64,000 nt of DNA from Oscillospiraceae bacterium (GTDB lineage Bacteria; Bacillota; Clostridia; Saccharofermentanales; Saccharofermentanaceae), in contig CACZGS010000009.1 in assembly GCA_902780785.1 (NCBI GenBank), positions 55,574 to 119,573 on the forward strand, written 5' to 3'. Below the pieces are notes generated by a model. The model did not search any database. It saw nothing but the letters and a program-made list of their open reading frames with translations, and was not told the origin of the DNA. Shown in pieces: positions 14,561 to 23,388 of the stretch. Numbering within the stretch: the stretch's first letter is position 1; every line of letters begins with the position of its first letter. Position numbers and translations under genes: made by a program.

Positions 14561-15624
14561 GAACAGTCCGCGTAAATGCAGCTTCACAAAGCTACGACGT
14601 CCTTATCGGCAAGGATGCGGTCACATCCCTCGGTGAGCAGGCAAAGACTCTTTGCCCCGGTGCTTTGAAAGCATTGATCGTATCTGAGACTAACGTTGCT
14701 CCGCTCTATCTGGATGCTGTTAAGGCACAGCTTGAAGGCGCAGGCTTTGAAGTCATTGATTATGTTTTCGAGGCCGGCGAACAGAATAAGAACATCAACG
14801 AGATCGCCGGCATGTGGAACAAGATGGCTGAAGCAGGCTTTACGAGAACAGATTTTGTTGTCGGTCTCGGAGGCGGCGTAACGACTGATATGGCAGGCTT
14901 TGCGGCTTCTACATTCCTTAGAGGAATCAAGGTCATACAGCTTCCGACATCGCTTCTTGCGATGGTCGACGCATCAGTAGGTGGCAAGACCGGAATCGAC
15001 ATTCCGATGGGCAAGAACCAGGTCGGCGCTTTCTGGCAGCCGTCACTTGTTATTGAGGATGTCTCATTCCTGAAGACGCTTCCTGATGAAGTATTCACAG
15101 AGGGTATGGGCGAGGTTACCAAGCATGCTTTCATAATGGATCTTGAGCTCCTTGCAAAGCTTGAGGAAGCTGCAGGTGACATCAGATCTGACGAGGATCT
15201 TTTGGAAGAGATCGTTTACATGAATGTTGCTGACAAGGCAAGTGTTGTAGGCGAAGATGAGCACGATAACGGCAGACGCCAGACGCTTAATTTCGGTCAC
15301 ACGGTTGGCCACGTTATCGAGCGCGACAGCGGCTTTGCAAAGCCTCACGGAATCTGTGTTGCAAAGGGCATGGGAATCATTATCGATTCATGTGTAAGAG
15401 CCGGAACATTGGCCATTGAAGATGCTGACAGAATGAAGGCTCTCTTAAAGCTCTACAAGCTCCCGGTAAGTGATGACATCACACCCGAAGCGATCGTTGA
15501 AGGTGCCATGAACGACAAGAAGAAACGCGGTGACACTTTATCGGTTATACTTGTTAATAAGATCGGTCAGGCCGAGATCAGAAAGATGAATAAAGAGGAG
15601 TTCCTGAAGTTTTTATCCGTATGA
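14557..15624 (+). CDS. aroB: 3-dehydroquinate synthase
   Basis: Converts DAHP to 3-dehydroquinate with NAD+ and a divalent metal. 355 residues, normal length. Motifs: GEQNKN, GGGVTTDMAGFAAST, PTSLLAMVDASVGGKTGID, KNQVGAFWQP, EVTKHAF (metal-binding Glu), LNFGHTVGHVIE and the late PHGICVAKGM His. ATGA overlap with tyrA and with aroA shows translational coupling on both sides. Confidence 0.97.
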   Translation: MRTVRVNAASQSYDVLIGKDAVTSLGEQAKTLCPGALKALIVSETNVAPLYLDAVKAQLEGAGFEVIDYVFEAGEQNKNINEIAGMWNKMAEAGFTRTDFVVGLGGGVTTDMAGFAASTFLRGIKVIQLPTSLLAMVDASVGGKTGIDIPMGKNQVGAFWQPSLVIEDVSFLKTLPDEVFTEGMGEVTKHAFIMDLELLAKLEEAAGDIRSDEDLLEEIVYMNVADKASVVGEDEHDNGRRQTLNFGHTVGHVIERDSGFAKPHGICVAKGMGIIIDSCVRAGTLAIEDADRMKALLKLYKLPVSDDITPEAIVEGAMNDKKKRGDTLSVILVNKIGQAEIRKMNKEEFLKFLSV

Positions 15625-16865
15625 GAATAGCTTGCAGAAATCTTAATCTTGATATCAAAGCGCCGCTCTCGAAGTCGGTCTATCACAGAGAGCTCATTAT
15701 AAATTTCATGCTCGGCGCAAGGGGCGGATTCCTTGACGATTCCGCTAATGACAATGACGATATCAGAGCCACCAAGTCATGTCTCAGAGCTCTCGAAAAA
15801 ACTGACTCTGAAGAGTTAATCCTTAACTGCAACGAGAGCGGATCGACGCTCCGTTTCATGATCCCCGTATCACTCGCGGCAAAGTCTTCAAACGTTAAGA
15901 AACTTATCTTCAGGACGCGCGGAAGACTTATCGACAGGCCCATAAAAGAGCTTGCTGACTGCCTCGCACCTTTTGGCGTTGAGATAACAAAGAACGCTGA
16001 AGCAAATGAGATCACAGTTACGGGAAATATAGAGCCCGGTCGATATGTTATCGACGGCAGTGTTTCCTCGCAGTATATATCAGGCCTCCTGATGGCGCTT
16101 TCCTGCTTTGATAAGGAATCCGTTATAGAGGTCACCGGAGGCATCGCTTCTGTCCACTATATCGAACTTACGACTGATGCGCTCGCCAAGTACGGTATCA
16201 ATATCGTAAAAGAAGGCAACACTTATAAGGTACCCGCAAAGTCAATAAATGAAGCACCTGACGGAAACTTCGAAGTCGAAGGCGACTGGAGCAACGGCGC
16301 ATTCCTGCTTTGCCTTGGAAGCCTTATTCACGGCGGTTCCGCAAAGATATCAGGCTTGAGAACCGATTCAGTTCAGGGTGACCGCGAGATACTCCATTTC
16401 TTAAAGCTTGCAGGCGTTACTTTCCTTAATGAAGGCGATACGTTCTTCGTGATGGACAGTCACATAAACACGGTAAGAAAGATCCTTGAGATGGACTGCA
16501 GCGACATTCCCGACATCGTTCCCTATATGGCAGTAGTCGGTGCGTTCAGGGCTGAAAAGACAGTTCTTAAGGGCATTAAGCGCTTGAGGATAAAGGAGTC
16601 TGACAGAGCGAAGGCGATAACGGAAATGTTATCTGCAATAGGCGGAAAAGTTACGCTCGAAGAAGACATTATTACGATAGAATATATAGATAAGATCAAC
16701 GGTGATATCGTGCTTACTTCATCGGGTGATCACAGAATGGCTATGGCGGCAGTGTTATGTGCGGCAGCCACCGGCAAGGATATCGAATTGGATGATATCG
16801 ATTGTCTCAATAAATCTTTTCCTGAGTTCAGGAAAGTAGTGGAAGAGGAGATGATCTTAAGATGA
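15621..16865 (+). CDS. aroA: 3-phosphoshikimate 1-carboxyvinyltransferase (EPSP synthase)
   Basis: Transfers the enolpyruvyl group of PEP to shikimate 3-phosphate. 414 residues, slightly short but complete. Motifs: KAPLSKSVYHR (N-terminal, with SKS and the Arg), NESGSTLRFMIP (variant of the SGTTLRF box), SSQYISGLLMALS, DIPDIVP with the catalytic Asp, RLRIKESDR, and DHRMAMAAVLCAAA. The NESGST form, instead of NSGTT, is common in clostridial enzymes. ATGA overlaps with both neighbours. Confidence 0.95.
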   Translation: MRIACRNLNLDIKAPLSKSVYHRELIINFMLGARGGFLDDSANDNDDIRATKSCLRALEKTDSEELILNCNESGSTLRFMIPVSLAAKSSNVKKLIFRTRGRLIDRPIKELADCLAPFGVEITKNAEANEITVTGNIEPGRYVIDGSVSSQYISGLLMALSCFDKESVIEVTGGIASVHYIELTTDALAKYGINIVKEGNTYKVPAKSINEAPDGNFEVEGDWSNGAFLLCLGSLIHGGSAKISGLRTDSVQGDREILHFLKLAGVTFLNEGDTFFVMDSHINTVRKILEMDCSDIPDIVPYMAVVGAFRAEKTVLKGIKRLRIKESDRAKAITEMLSAIGGKVTLEEDIITIEYIDKINGDIVLTSSGDHRMAMAAVLCAAATGKDIELDDIDCLNKSFPEFRKVVEEEMILR

Positions 16866-17953
16866 GCATGAGCAGTACATATCAGGGCGATGCCCTCGAC
16901 ATAATGATCTACGGCGAGTCTCACAGCGAGGCGATCGGCGTTTATATCAACGGACTTCCCGAAGACGTAACACCTGATGCTTCCAAGACTGCAGCTTTCA
17001 TGGCAAGAAGGGCTCCCGGCAAGAATGCTTGGTCCACACCCAGAAAAGAAGCTGACGAAGTTATTTTCGAGTGCAACGGCGCAATGCTTCACGGATATAT
17101 CATCAACACAAATACAAAGCCCAAGGACTATTCATCTATACTGAACTGCCCGAGGCCTTCGCATGCGGATTATGCGGCAACACTTCTTTACGGCGACGAG
17201 GCTTCGAAGTCAGGCGGCGGGATCTTCTCCGGACGCATGACCGCACCTCTTTGCATCGCAGGTTCCATCGCTTTGCAGGAGCTCAACAAGAGAGGCGTTC
17301 AGATCAGCGCGCATCTTAAGAAAGTCGCAGGAGTAAGTGACGATTCTTACTTTGATCACGGCGTAAACGACGAAGTCTTCAGGAACAGACTGGCGATCGT
17401 CGAGAACAAGGATTTCCCTGTCGTAGACGATGCAAAGGGCGAACTCATGAAGGAGAAGATCGAGCAGGCAAGACAGGAAGGCGACTCTGTGGGAGGCGTC
17501 ATCGAATGCGTTATCTACGGTTATCCGGAGGGTATCGGAGGTCCTATCTTCGACGGCATCGAGGCTAAGCTTGCGCAGATCCTTTATGCAATTCCCGCAG
17601 TTAAGGGCGTTGAGTTCGGCAACGGATTTGAAGGCTCTGATCTTAAGGGGTCGGAGAATAACGATGCATTCACTTTTGACGACGAAGGCAATCTTACTTT
17701 GAAGACAAATCACAGCGGAGGAATCCAGGGCGGCATAAGCCTCGGTGACGTTGCTCCGATCGTATTCGATGTCGCAATGAAGCCCACACCTTCCATCTCC
17801 AAGACACAGGAGACGGTCGATATGGCAGCGCATAAGAATACAACGATAAATATCGAAGGCAGACACGATCCGTGTGTCGCACCCCGTGCGGTTCCGGTCG
17901 TTGAAGCCGCAGCAGCTATAGCACTTTACGATCTTTTGCTCGTATCAATGTAA
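16862..17953 (+). CDS. aroC: Chorismate synthase
   Basis: Last shikimate step: EPSP to chorismate, FMN dependent. 363 residues. Motifs: YGESHSEAIGVYINGLP (GESH start box), ARRAPG, SGGGIFSGRMTAP, GDSVGGVIECVIYG, FGNGFEGSDLKGSENND, NHSGGIQGGIS, and the C-terminal GRHDPCVAPRAVPVVEA. All core boxes are intact; the first box has GESHSE instead of GESHGK/GESHGR. Overlaps aroA by ATGA; the fused gene follows after 15 bases. Confidence 0.96.
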   Translation: MSMSSTYQGDALDIMIYGESHSEAIGVYINGLPEDVTPDASKTAAFMARRAPGKNAWSTPRKEADEVIFECNGAMLHGYIINTNTKPKDYSSILNCPRPSHADYAATLLYGDEASKSGGGIFSGRMTAPLCIAGSIALQELNKRGVQISAHLKKVAGVSDDSYFDHGVNDEVFRNRLAIVENKDFPVVDDAKGELMKEKIEQARQEGDSVGGVIECVIYGYPEGIGGPIFDGIEAKLAQILYAIPAVKGVEFGNGFEGSDLKGSENNDAFTFDDEGNLTLKTNHSGGIQGGISLGDVAPIVFDVAMKPTPSISKTQETVDMAAHKNTTINIEGRHDPCVAPRAVPVVEAAAAIALYDLLLVSM

Positions 17954-17968
17954 TGGGGAGGAGAACTT

Positions 17969-19534
17969 ATGTCCGAGAGACCTGACTTAAACGAACTCAG
18001 AAAAAAGCTGGACGGTATCGACAACAGCATACTTGATCTTCTCGAAGAGAGAATGGCCACATGCCGCCAGATCGGAAACTACAAAAGAGAGAACGGTCTG
18101 GACGTATACATTCCTTCAAGGGAAGAAGAGAAGTTCCGGGCTTTGGAGGAGATCGCGGGATTCGAGAGCAGACCTTATGTAAGAGATCTTTTCAAGACTC
18201 TCATGGATATCTCGAAAACACACCAGAACAAGCCTGCGTTCGGCGTCTTGGGAAGAACTCTTGCACATACATATTCACCTGAGATACACAGTCTTTTCGA
18301 CTCATCCTACTCATATTCGGTAATAGAGCGCGAGCCCGAAGAATTGGAGACACTCTTTAAGAGCGGCGTTTTCAAGGGCTTCAACGTTACGATCCCTTAC
18401 AAGAAAAATGCATGCGCAATGTGCGATGAATTAGACGATGCTTCTAAGACAACGGGCAGCGTTAACACGGTTCTTTTCGAAGACGGCAAAGTAAAGGGAT
18501 GGAACACCGACTACTTCGGATTCATATACATGCTTACGAGAAAGGGCATTTCCGTAAAGGATAAGAAGGTCCTCGTGCTCGGCACTGGCGGCGCCGCATC
18601 CGCAGTTTTCTATGCTCTCAACACATTGGGCGCGGCAGAGACTTATGCGTGCGACCTTGAGACAGATATCAATTATTCCAATGTTTACGACAGAGCGGGC
18701 GATGCTCAGGTCATCGTCAACTGCACACCTGTCGGAATGTATCCGAAGGTAGATAATTCGCTTCTCGACCTTACTAAGTTCCCTGCGCTCGAAGCTTGCG
18801 CAGACGTTGTTTACAACCCTTCAAGGACCAGGTTCTTACAGGATGCGGAAGCTCTCGGACTTAAGACATGCGGCGGCCTTGCAATGCTCGTTGCACAGGC
18901 TTACAAGTCTTCAAGAGTCTTCGCGGGCGATATCGCAGGCGCTGAAGCTTTGGGCAATCCCGACAGCGATAAGGGCGCGGCATATGTTCCTGACGAAGCA
19001 GCAGAACTCATTGAGAAGGTAATCAAGATCCTGGAAAACCGCATGCGCAACATCACCATCATCGGCATGCCGGGTTCAGGCAAGTCACTTCTCGCGAGAA
19101 ATATCGCAGCAGTTACAGGCCGTACGCTTGTTGACCTTGATATCGCTTTTGCAGAGAAGTTCGGACAGACTCCTGCAGAAGTCTTGAATGGTCCCGGCGA
19201 AGATGCATTCCGTGAGATGGAGTGCGAGATCGCTGCAGAGTTCCTTCCGAAGAGCGGACTTGTTATCTCTTGCGGCGGCGGTATAGTTACACGTGACGTC
19301 AACAAGTTCTATGTGCGCTGCAACTCAAACGTATTCTATCTTGAGCGTCCGCTTACGGCACTTACTGATAAGAACAGACCGATATCACAACTCCACGGCG
19401 TCGAGAAGCTTTACGAACAGCGCAAGGACAAATACGAGTCCTGGTGTGATTACAGATTCTTCTACGACAGATTCGAAGAGAAGAATGATTTCTACGACAA
19501 AGCAATTTCGGACATCCTGGGAGCCTTGAAATAA
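17969..19534 (+). CDS. Trifunctional fusion: chorismate mutase - shikimate dehydrogenase - shikimate kinase
   Basis: 521 residues joining three enzymes. (1) Residues 1-88: AroQ-type chorismate mutase; Arg11, Arg28, Lys39, Arg51 and Glu52 fall at the same numbers as the active-site residues of the E. coli chorismate mutase domain. (2) About 90-350: AroE, with YSPEIHS, NVTIPYKK (catalytic Lys 145/146), GWNTD, GTGGAASA Rossmann loop (206-212), NCTPVGMYP and the QAY segment. (3) About 358-521: AroK, with Walker A GMPGSGKS (366-373), LVDLD, FREME, and CGGGIV (435-440). An internal Met at 359 begins the kinase domain without a clear ribosome binding site, so a true fusion is favoured. GGGGAGG lies before the start. 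It supplies steps 4 and 5 of the shikimate pathway and the chorismate-to-prephenate step. Confidence 0.93.
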   Translation: MSERPDLNELRKKLDGIDNSILDLLEERMATCRQIGNYKRENGLDVYIPSREEEKFRALEEIAGFESRPYVRDLFKTLMDISKTHQNKPAFGVLGRTLAHTYSPEIHSLFDSSYSYSVIEREPEELETLFKSGVFKGFNVTIPYKKNACAMCDELDDASKTTGSVNTVLFEDGKVKGWNTDYFGFIYMLTRKGISVKDKKVLVLGTGGAASAVFYALNTLGAAETYACDLETDINYSNVYDRAGDAQVIVNCTPVGMYPKVDNSLLDLTKFPALEACADVVYNPSRTRFLQDAEALGLKTCGGLAMLVAQAYKSSRVFAGDIAGAEALGNPDSDKGAAYVPDEAAELIEKVIKILENRMRNITIIGMPGSGKSLLARNIAAVTGRTLVDLDIAFAEKFGQTPAEVLNGPGEDAFREMECEIAAEFLPKSGLVISCGGGIVTRDVNKFYVRCNSNVFYLERPLTALTDKNRPISQLHGVEKLYEQRKDKYESWCDYRFFYDRFEEKNDFYDKAISDILGALK

Positions 19535-19535
19535 T

Positions 19536-19967
19536 ATGAAGATACTCGTGCTTAACGGACCTAACCTCAACATGCTCGGCATCAGAGAGCCCGATATCTA
19601 CGGCGCTTCGACATACGATGACCTGATCTCCATGATCACTTCCCACTGTGAGAAGAACGGCATCGAAGTTAAGTGCCTCCAGAGCAATCACGAGGGCGAT
19701 CTGGTCGACTATATCCAGCAGGCTTATTTCGACAAGGTAGACGGAATCGTAATAAATCCGGGCGCTTACACGCACACGTCAGTCGCGCTTCTGGATGCAT
19801 TGAAGGCTGTTCAGATCCCTGCAGTTGAAGTGCACATCTCCAAAGTAAACGAGCGCGAAGCATTCCGCCAGATATCCTATGTCTCATACTATTGCTCGAA
19901 AACCATTACGGGCAAAGGCTTTGACGGTTATATCGAGGCGATAGATTTTCTTAACGGCGCGAAATAA
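19536..19967 (+). CDS. aroQ: 3-dehydroquinate dehydratase, type II
   Basis: Dehydrates 3-dehydroquinate to 3-dehydroshikimate. 143 residues, normal for the dodecameric type II enzyme. Motifs: LNGPNLNMLG, REPDIYG with the catalytic Tyr, QSNHEGDLVDYI, INPGAYTHTSVAL, and EVHISKVNERE with the catalytic His. The gene starts 1 base after the fusion gene stop, and a terminator follows. It completes the pathway set in the operon. Confidence 0.97.
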   Translation: MKILVLNGPNLNMLGIREPDIYGASTYDDLISMITSHCEKNGIEVKCLQSNHEGDLVDYIQQAYFDKVDGIVINPGAYTHTSVALLDALKAVQIPAVEVHISKVNEREAFRQISYVSYYCSKTITGKGFDGYIEAIDFLNGAK

Positions 19968-19988
19968 AATCAAATCAGAAAACTAGTG

Positions 19989-20017
19989 AAGGTGCAGTCC
20001 AAAGCTGCACCTTTTTT
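19989..20017 (+). terminator. Terminator of the aromatic operon
   Basis: AAGGTGCAG (19989-19997) pairs with CTGCACCTT (20005-20013), then six T. Confidence 0.92.
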
Positions 20018-20087
20018 ATGTAGCAAGCATCTTTGCGATGTAGTATTATCTAATTTATGAAGCAAATAATATTGGGAGGATAATAAT

Positions 20088-21188
20088 ATGGCTAAGTTTT
20101 GTACCAACTGCGGAAGTCCGGTTAGGGATACTGCAGCTTTCTGCGCTAAATGCGGAACAAAGTTGAATCCTACACCTGTTGAAGCACCCGAAGCTGCTGC
20201 AGCTCCTGTTGCTGAGGCAGCACCCGCACCTGTAGCTGAGCCTGTTGCAGAAGCAGCTCCTGCACCCGTTGCAGAACCCGTTGCAGAGGTGGCTCCTGCA
20301 GTTGAACCCGTAGCTGAGCCCGCACCTGTAGCACCTGTAGTTGCTGCAGCCGCAGCTCCTGTTGAGGCAGCACCCGTTGCTGAACCTGTTGTAGAAGCAG
20401 CTCCTGCACCTGTTGCTGAACCTGCTCCCGTTGTTGAAGCAGCACCTGCACCCGCACCTGTAGAAGCAGCACCTGTTGCAGCTCCCGTTGAGGCAGCGCC
20501 CGCAGCAGCTCCCGTTGAGGCAGCGCCCGCAGCAGCTCCCGCACCTGCACCTGCTCCTGAAGCACCCGTAGCAGCTGAGCCTATCCCATTCGAAGCACCT
20601 TCCGGTCCGGTTCCCGTACCTGCTGCTGTTGATCCTGCAGTAGTATCTCCTAAGAAGAACAGCAAGGTCGGACTTATCATTCTCTTTGCCGCAATCGGTG
20701 TTGTAGCATTGGCACTCATCATTTTCGGCGTAGTCCTGGTTATCAATGGCGGCTTGGGCGGCAATATCCTTCAGCGCATCGAGAAGAAGGATGCAGTCAA
20801 GGAAGGCAAGAAATACACTATCTACGATGAAGACTTCAACGATTACATTGAAGAAGCAAGATGGTGGGATTATGAAGATTATATGGATAAGCCCGGCGTT
20901 TACAGCACAGATGCCGAGACATTGGCATTCTCCATCGAAGTTAACGATGATGCTGATGAAGAGATCTACTATGCTTACTACTACAGCAAGGATAAGGAAT
21001 TCGACAAGGATGAATTGTCCAAGCCTATCTTCTCCGACGATATAGTTCCTGTTGAGTATTACAACGGCAAGATCTATTACAACGTTGACTGCTCCAAGAG
21101 CATCAAGAAGGGCTATTACGTAGTAATCGTAGCTTCCGATGATTCTCTCAAGAAGCCTTACGCCGTAGCTTACTGCGAAGTTAAATAA
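20088..21188 (+). CDS. Zinc-ribbon, Ala/Pro/Val-repeat membrane protein with a shared C-terminal domain
   Basis: 366 residues of unknown function. Residues 1-28: zinc ribbon FCTNCGS...FCAKCGT (two CxxC). Residues about 30-185: low-complexity repeat built on APVEAAP/PVAEP units. Then a transmembrane helix (about 197-222, [23 protein letters not shown]), and a C-terminal domain of about 130 residues beginning near KYTIYDEDF and containing [19 protein letters not shown] and [15 protein letters not shown]. That C-terminal domain is closely related to the lipoprotein at 29422, where it is also placed outside the membrane. The arrangement suggests a cytoplasmic zinc ribbon and an exported domain, or the reverse. 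GGGAGG precedes the start. Confidence 0.85.
   Translation: MAKFCTNCGSPVRDTAAFCAKCGTKLNPTPVEAPEAAAAPVAEAAPAPVAEPVAEAAPAPVAEPVAEVAPAVEPVAEPAPVAPVVAAAAAPVEAAPVAEPVVEAAPAPVAEPAPVVEAAPAPAPVEAAPVAAPVEAAPAAAPVEAAPAAAPAPAPAPEAPVAAEPIPFEAPSGPVPVPAAVDPAVVSPKKNSKVGLIILFAAIGVVALALIIFGVVLVINGGLGGNILQRIEKKDAVKEGKKYTIYDEDFNDYIEEARWWDYEDYMDKPGVYSTDAETLAFSIEVNDDADEEIYYAYYYSKDKEFDKDELSKPIFSDDIVPVEYYNGKIYYNVDCSKSIKKGYYVVIVASDDSLKKPYAVAYCEVK
20164..20640 (+). repeat. Low-complexity Ala/Pro/Val coding repeat
   Basis: Degenerate short tandem units encoding APV, AEP and EAA, based on GCACCTGTTGCA-like DNA. They include a direct repeat of CTCCCGTTGAGGCAGCGCCC near 20480 and 20510. Because of the bias, several antisense and shifted frames stay open here. 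Confidence 0.8.
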
Positions 21189-21210
21189 GGTTTTCAACGA
21201 TTGATCTTAC

Positions 21211-21245
21211 AAGAGGTTGTCTTAATTGAGGCAACCTCTTTTATT
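21211..21245 (+). terminator. Terminator after the zinc-ribbon gene
   Basis: AAGAGGTTG (21211-21219) pairs with CAACCTCTT (21232-21240), then T-rich sequence. Confidence 0.88.
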
Positions 21246-21251
21246 TTCGTG

Positions 21252-21260
21252 TGCTATAAT
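21252..21260 (+). promoter_or_regulatory. Extended -10 promoter for the lipoprotein/azlCD operon
   Basis: TG-C-TATAAT, a perfect extended -10, 52 bases before the lipoprotein start. Confidence 0.65.
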
Positions 21261-21312
21261 CTATCGGCAAGAGTAATAGAAATAATTAATAAAAGGAAAA
21301 GGAAATAAGATC

Positions 21313-21888
21313 ATGGGATTTAGGAAATCTTTGGTAGCAGCAGTTCTTGCATCTGCATTGATCCTGGCCGGTACAGGTTGTTCAAAGAAGATATCTTCAA
21401 GCGATCCTTCAGAGCCGAATACCGTTGATGTCGTTGATACGATGTCTTATGGCGCCATCGATGCGAAAATGCGTGAATATACTTTCGGCATAAACGAATA
21501 TATGAGAGAGCATGCCTCTGAAGTTAAGCAGAAGACAACGAACGGTGCAACTTTAGGCGGTGTTAAGGCTGTCTGCACCTACACGTTATCTCCTGATAAC
21601 AAATACGAATCACTCCAGATGGAGAAGAGCGTTGAGAACGGCGTCCAGTACGACGAGTACTTCAATATGGGCGATTCGATCTTCATTACACGTACAACGG
21701 TTTACAATGACGGTAATTTCGATCCTGTCGATAAGTACTACATCATTGACGGCGTCCTTTATAAAGTGGACATTACCGATCAGACCGTAACACAGCTTAT
21801 GGCTCTTAATGACCCTGCAATTGAAGAAACGAAAGCAAATATAGATATCTATCTATCTTTCGAAGAGATAAGAGCACTTTATGCCTGA
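21313..21888 (+). CDS. Small lipoprotein of unknown function
   Basis: 191 residues. N-terminal signal with basic FRKS, hydrophobic VAAVLASALILAG and Cys at residue 24 (AGTGC), a lipobox-like site with an unusual Gly at -3. The mature part is acidic with VDTMSYGAIDAKMREY and beta-strand-like segments; no catalytic motif. It overlaps the AzlCD-like gene by 8 bases. DUF-like lipoproteins of this pattern are common in Clostridia; I do not recognise a family. Confidence 0.8.
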   Translation: MGFRKSLVAAVLASALILAGTGCSKKISSSDPSEPNTVDVVDTMSYGAIDAKMREYTFGINEYMREHASEVKQKTTNGATLGGVKAVCTYTLSPDNKYESLQMEKSVENGVQYDEYFNMGDSIFITRTTVYNDGNFDPVDKYYIIDGVLYKVDITDQTVTQLMALNDPAIEETKANIDIYLSFEEIRALYA

Positions 21889-23047
21889 TCTGACGACAGA
21901 GAAAACAGATAAAGGATATACATTAGGGGAGGGCGTCAGAGACGGTCTCCCCATTGGTTTAGGTTACCTGTCGGTATCTTTTACCTTTGGTATACTTGCC
22001 GTATCCAAGGGCCTTTCCTGGATCCAGGCAGGCCTCATATCTCTTTTTAACGTCACATCGGCAGGCCAGGTCGCAGGCCTCGGAATAATGACTACAGCAG
22101 GCGGCATCCTTGCAATGATAATATCCCAGATCGTTATCAATCTGCGTTATTCACTGATGGGCATAGCCCTGTCGCAGAAGGCCGACAAGTCCATGACGCC
22201 GCTCCTCAGGATCCTCCTGGCATACGGTATCACGGATGAGATCTTCGGTGTCGCAGTAAGCAAGGATAAAGAATTCGGCGCGAGATATTTCTTCGGACTT
22301 ACAATCCTTCCGGTATTAGGCTGGGTTGCAGGCACCGTGATCGGCGCCATCTTAGGCCAGGTATTCCCACCGTTTTTGACAAACGCCCTTGCAATAGGCA
22401 TCTACGGTATGTTCGTATCGATAGTCATGCCTAAGGCAAAGCACAACAAGGTTATCCTTGCAAGCTCGCTCCTTGCATGCATCGTATCCTGCGTGTTCTT
22501 CTATGTTCCGGCACTTTCAGAGAACGTCTCACAGGGCTTTGCGATAATCATCGCGGCTGTTGTTGCAGCGCTGGCAGGTGTTTTCGCGCGCAAAAAGCTC
22601 GAAAACAAGGCCGGAACGGTAACTGCGATCGTATTAGCTGTAGTTCTAGCCATAGTCATCGCGGTATTAGCACCTTCATATATCATGCCTGAGACCTCTG
22701 AGGTTGCTTTCAACGGCGCCAACGGGTCTCTGGACAGCAAGATCTTCGTGCCGCTCCTTATCGTCATGGCGGTAACGACATATCTTGTCCGCATGATCCC
22801 GTTCACCTTATTCCGCAAAAAGCTCGAAAAGCCTTCCATCAAGGCCTTCTTCGACTATATCCCTTATACGGTCCTGTCAGCCATGACGTTCCCGGCGATC
22901 CTTTATGCCACGGGTTCGATAATATCCGCGGCGATCGGATTTGTTGTAGCCCTGATCCTCGGATTCTTCGAGAGATCGCTCATAGTGGTTGCCGTAGGCG
23001 CGTGCCTCGCGTCACTTGTGGCCGGCGTGGTCATGATGTACATCTGA
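21881..23047 (+). CDS. AzlC-AzlD fusion, branched-chain amino acid exporter
   Basis: 388 residues. The first about 240 residues match AzlC (4-azaleucine resistance / branched-chain amino acid exporter large subunit): GLGYLSVSFTFGILA, SLFNVTSAGQVAG, QIVINLRYSLMG, YGITDEIFGVA. The last about 105 residues (from VPLLIVMAVTTYLVRMIPF through IPYTVLSAMTFPAILYAT) match AzlD, the small subunit normally encoded by a separate gene. A hydrophobic helix (AIVLAVVLAIVIAVLAP) links them. Polytopic membrane protein; stop followed by a terminator. Start ATG overlaps the lipoprotein gene. Confidence 0.9.
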   Translation: MPDLTTEKTDKGYTLGEGVRDGLPIGLGYLSVSFTFGILAVSKGLSWIQAGLISLFNVTSAGQVAGLGIMTTAGGILAMIISQIVINLRYSLMGIALSQKADKSMTPLLRILLAYGITDEIFGVAVSKDKEFGARYFFGLTILPVLGWVAGTVIGAILGQVFPPFLTNALAIGIYGMFVSIVMPKAKHNKVILASSLLACIVSCVFFYVPALSENVSQGFAIIIAAVVAALAGVFARKKLENKAGTVTAIVLAVVLAIVIAVLAPSYIMPETSEVAFNGANGSLDSKIFVPLLIVMAVTTYLVRMIPFTLFRKKLEKPSIKAFFDYIPYTVLSAMTFPAILYATGSIISAAIGFVVALILGFFERSLIVVAVGACLASLVAGVVMMYI

Positions 23048-23054
23048 AAACAAT

Positions 23055-23085
23055 AAAGGCTGCCTCATAAGAGACAGCCTTTTTA
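23055..23085 (+). terminator. Terminator after the AzlC-AzlD gene
   Basis: AAAGGCTG (23055-23062) pairs with CAGCCTTT (23075-23082), then T. Confidence 0.88.
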
Positions 23086-23088
23086 CTA

Positions 23089-23164
23089 TGGAGCCCCTAT
23101 CCGGACTTGAACCGGAGACCTCATCCTTACCATGGATGCGCTCTACCTGCTGAGCTATGGGGGC
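23089..23164 (-). tRNA. tRNA-Thr (anticodon GGT), CCA encoded
   Basis: Full cloverleaf on the minus strand: acceptor GCCCCCA/TAGGGGC (one C-A mismatch), D arm GCTC/GAGC, anticodon stem CATCC/GGATG with loop ATGGTAA giving anticodon GGT, T arm TCCGG-TTCAAGT-CCGGA, discriminator T, CCA present. Confidence 0.95.
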
Positions 23165-23180
23165 AAGTCAAAGCCTATGA

Positions 23181-23209
23181 AGTATAACACAGTAACAGGG
23201 CGTTGACAA
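23181..23209 (-). promoter_or_regulatory. Promoter of tRNA-Thr
   Basis: Minus strand TTGTCA (23209-23204), 17-base spacer, TATACT (23186-23181), 17 bases upstream of the tRNA. Confidence 0.75.
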
Positions 23210-23239
23210 TAAATCTTAGGGTCAATCCCCATTTATAAG

Positions 23240-23268
23240 TTGACAACTGAACACAAAGATTATACAAT
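23240..23268 (+). promoter_or_regulatory. Promoter of tRNA-Ser
   Basis: TTGACA (23240-23245), 17-base spacer, TACAAT (23263-23268); the tRNA begins 22 bases downstream. Confidence 0.75.
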
Positions 23269-23290
23269 CATTGAGCAATTTTAAGAACAC

Positions 23291-23383
23291 GGAGAAGTCG
23301 CCTAGCCTGGTCGAGGGCGCACGACTGGAAATCGTGTAAACCCCAAAAGGGTTTCGAGAGTTCGAATCTCTCCTTCTCCGCCA
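23291..23383 (+). tRNA. tRNA-Ser (anticodon GGA), CCA encoded
   Basis: Acceptor GGAGAAG/CTTCTCC, anticodon stem CACGA/TCGTG with loop CTGGAAA giving GGA, long variable arm with AAACCC/GGGTTT, T arm GAGAG-TTCGAAT-CTCTC, discriminator G and CCA. Typical class II serine tRNA. Confidence 0.97.
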
Positions 23384-23388
23384 AAAAG

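Noticed and set aside
20055..21197. Long minus-strand frames (380 and 264 codons) opposite the Ala/Pro repeat gene
   Set aside because: Open only because of the repeated GCA/CCT/GTT composition; products are Cys/Gly- or Ala/Thr-repeat artefacts.
23089..23383. tRNA pair as an integration (att) site for a mobile element
   Set aside because: No integrase nearby and no repeat of the tRNA 3' ends noticed in the flanking sequence.
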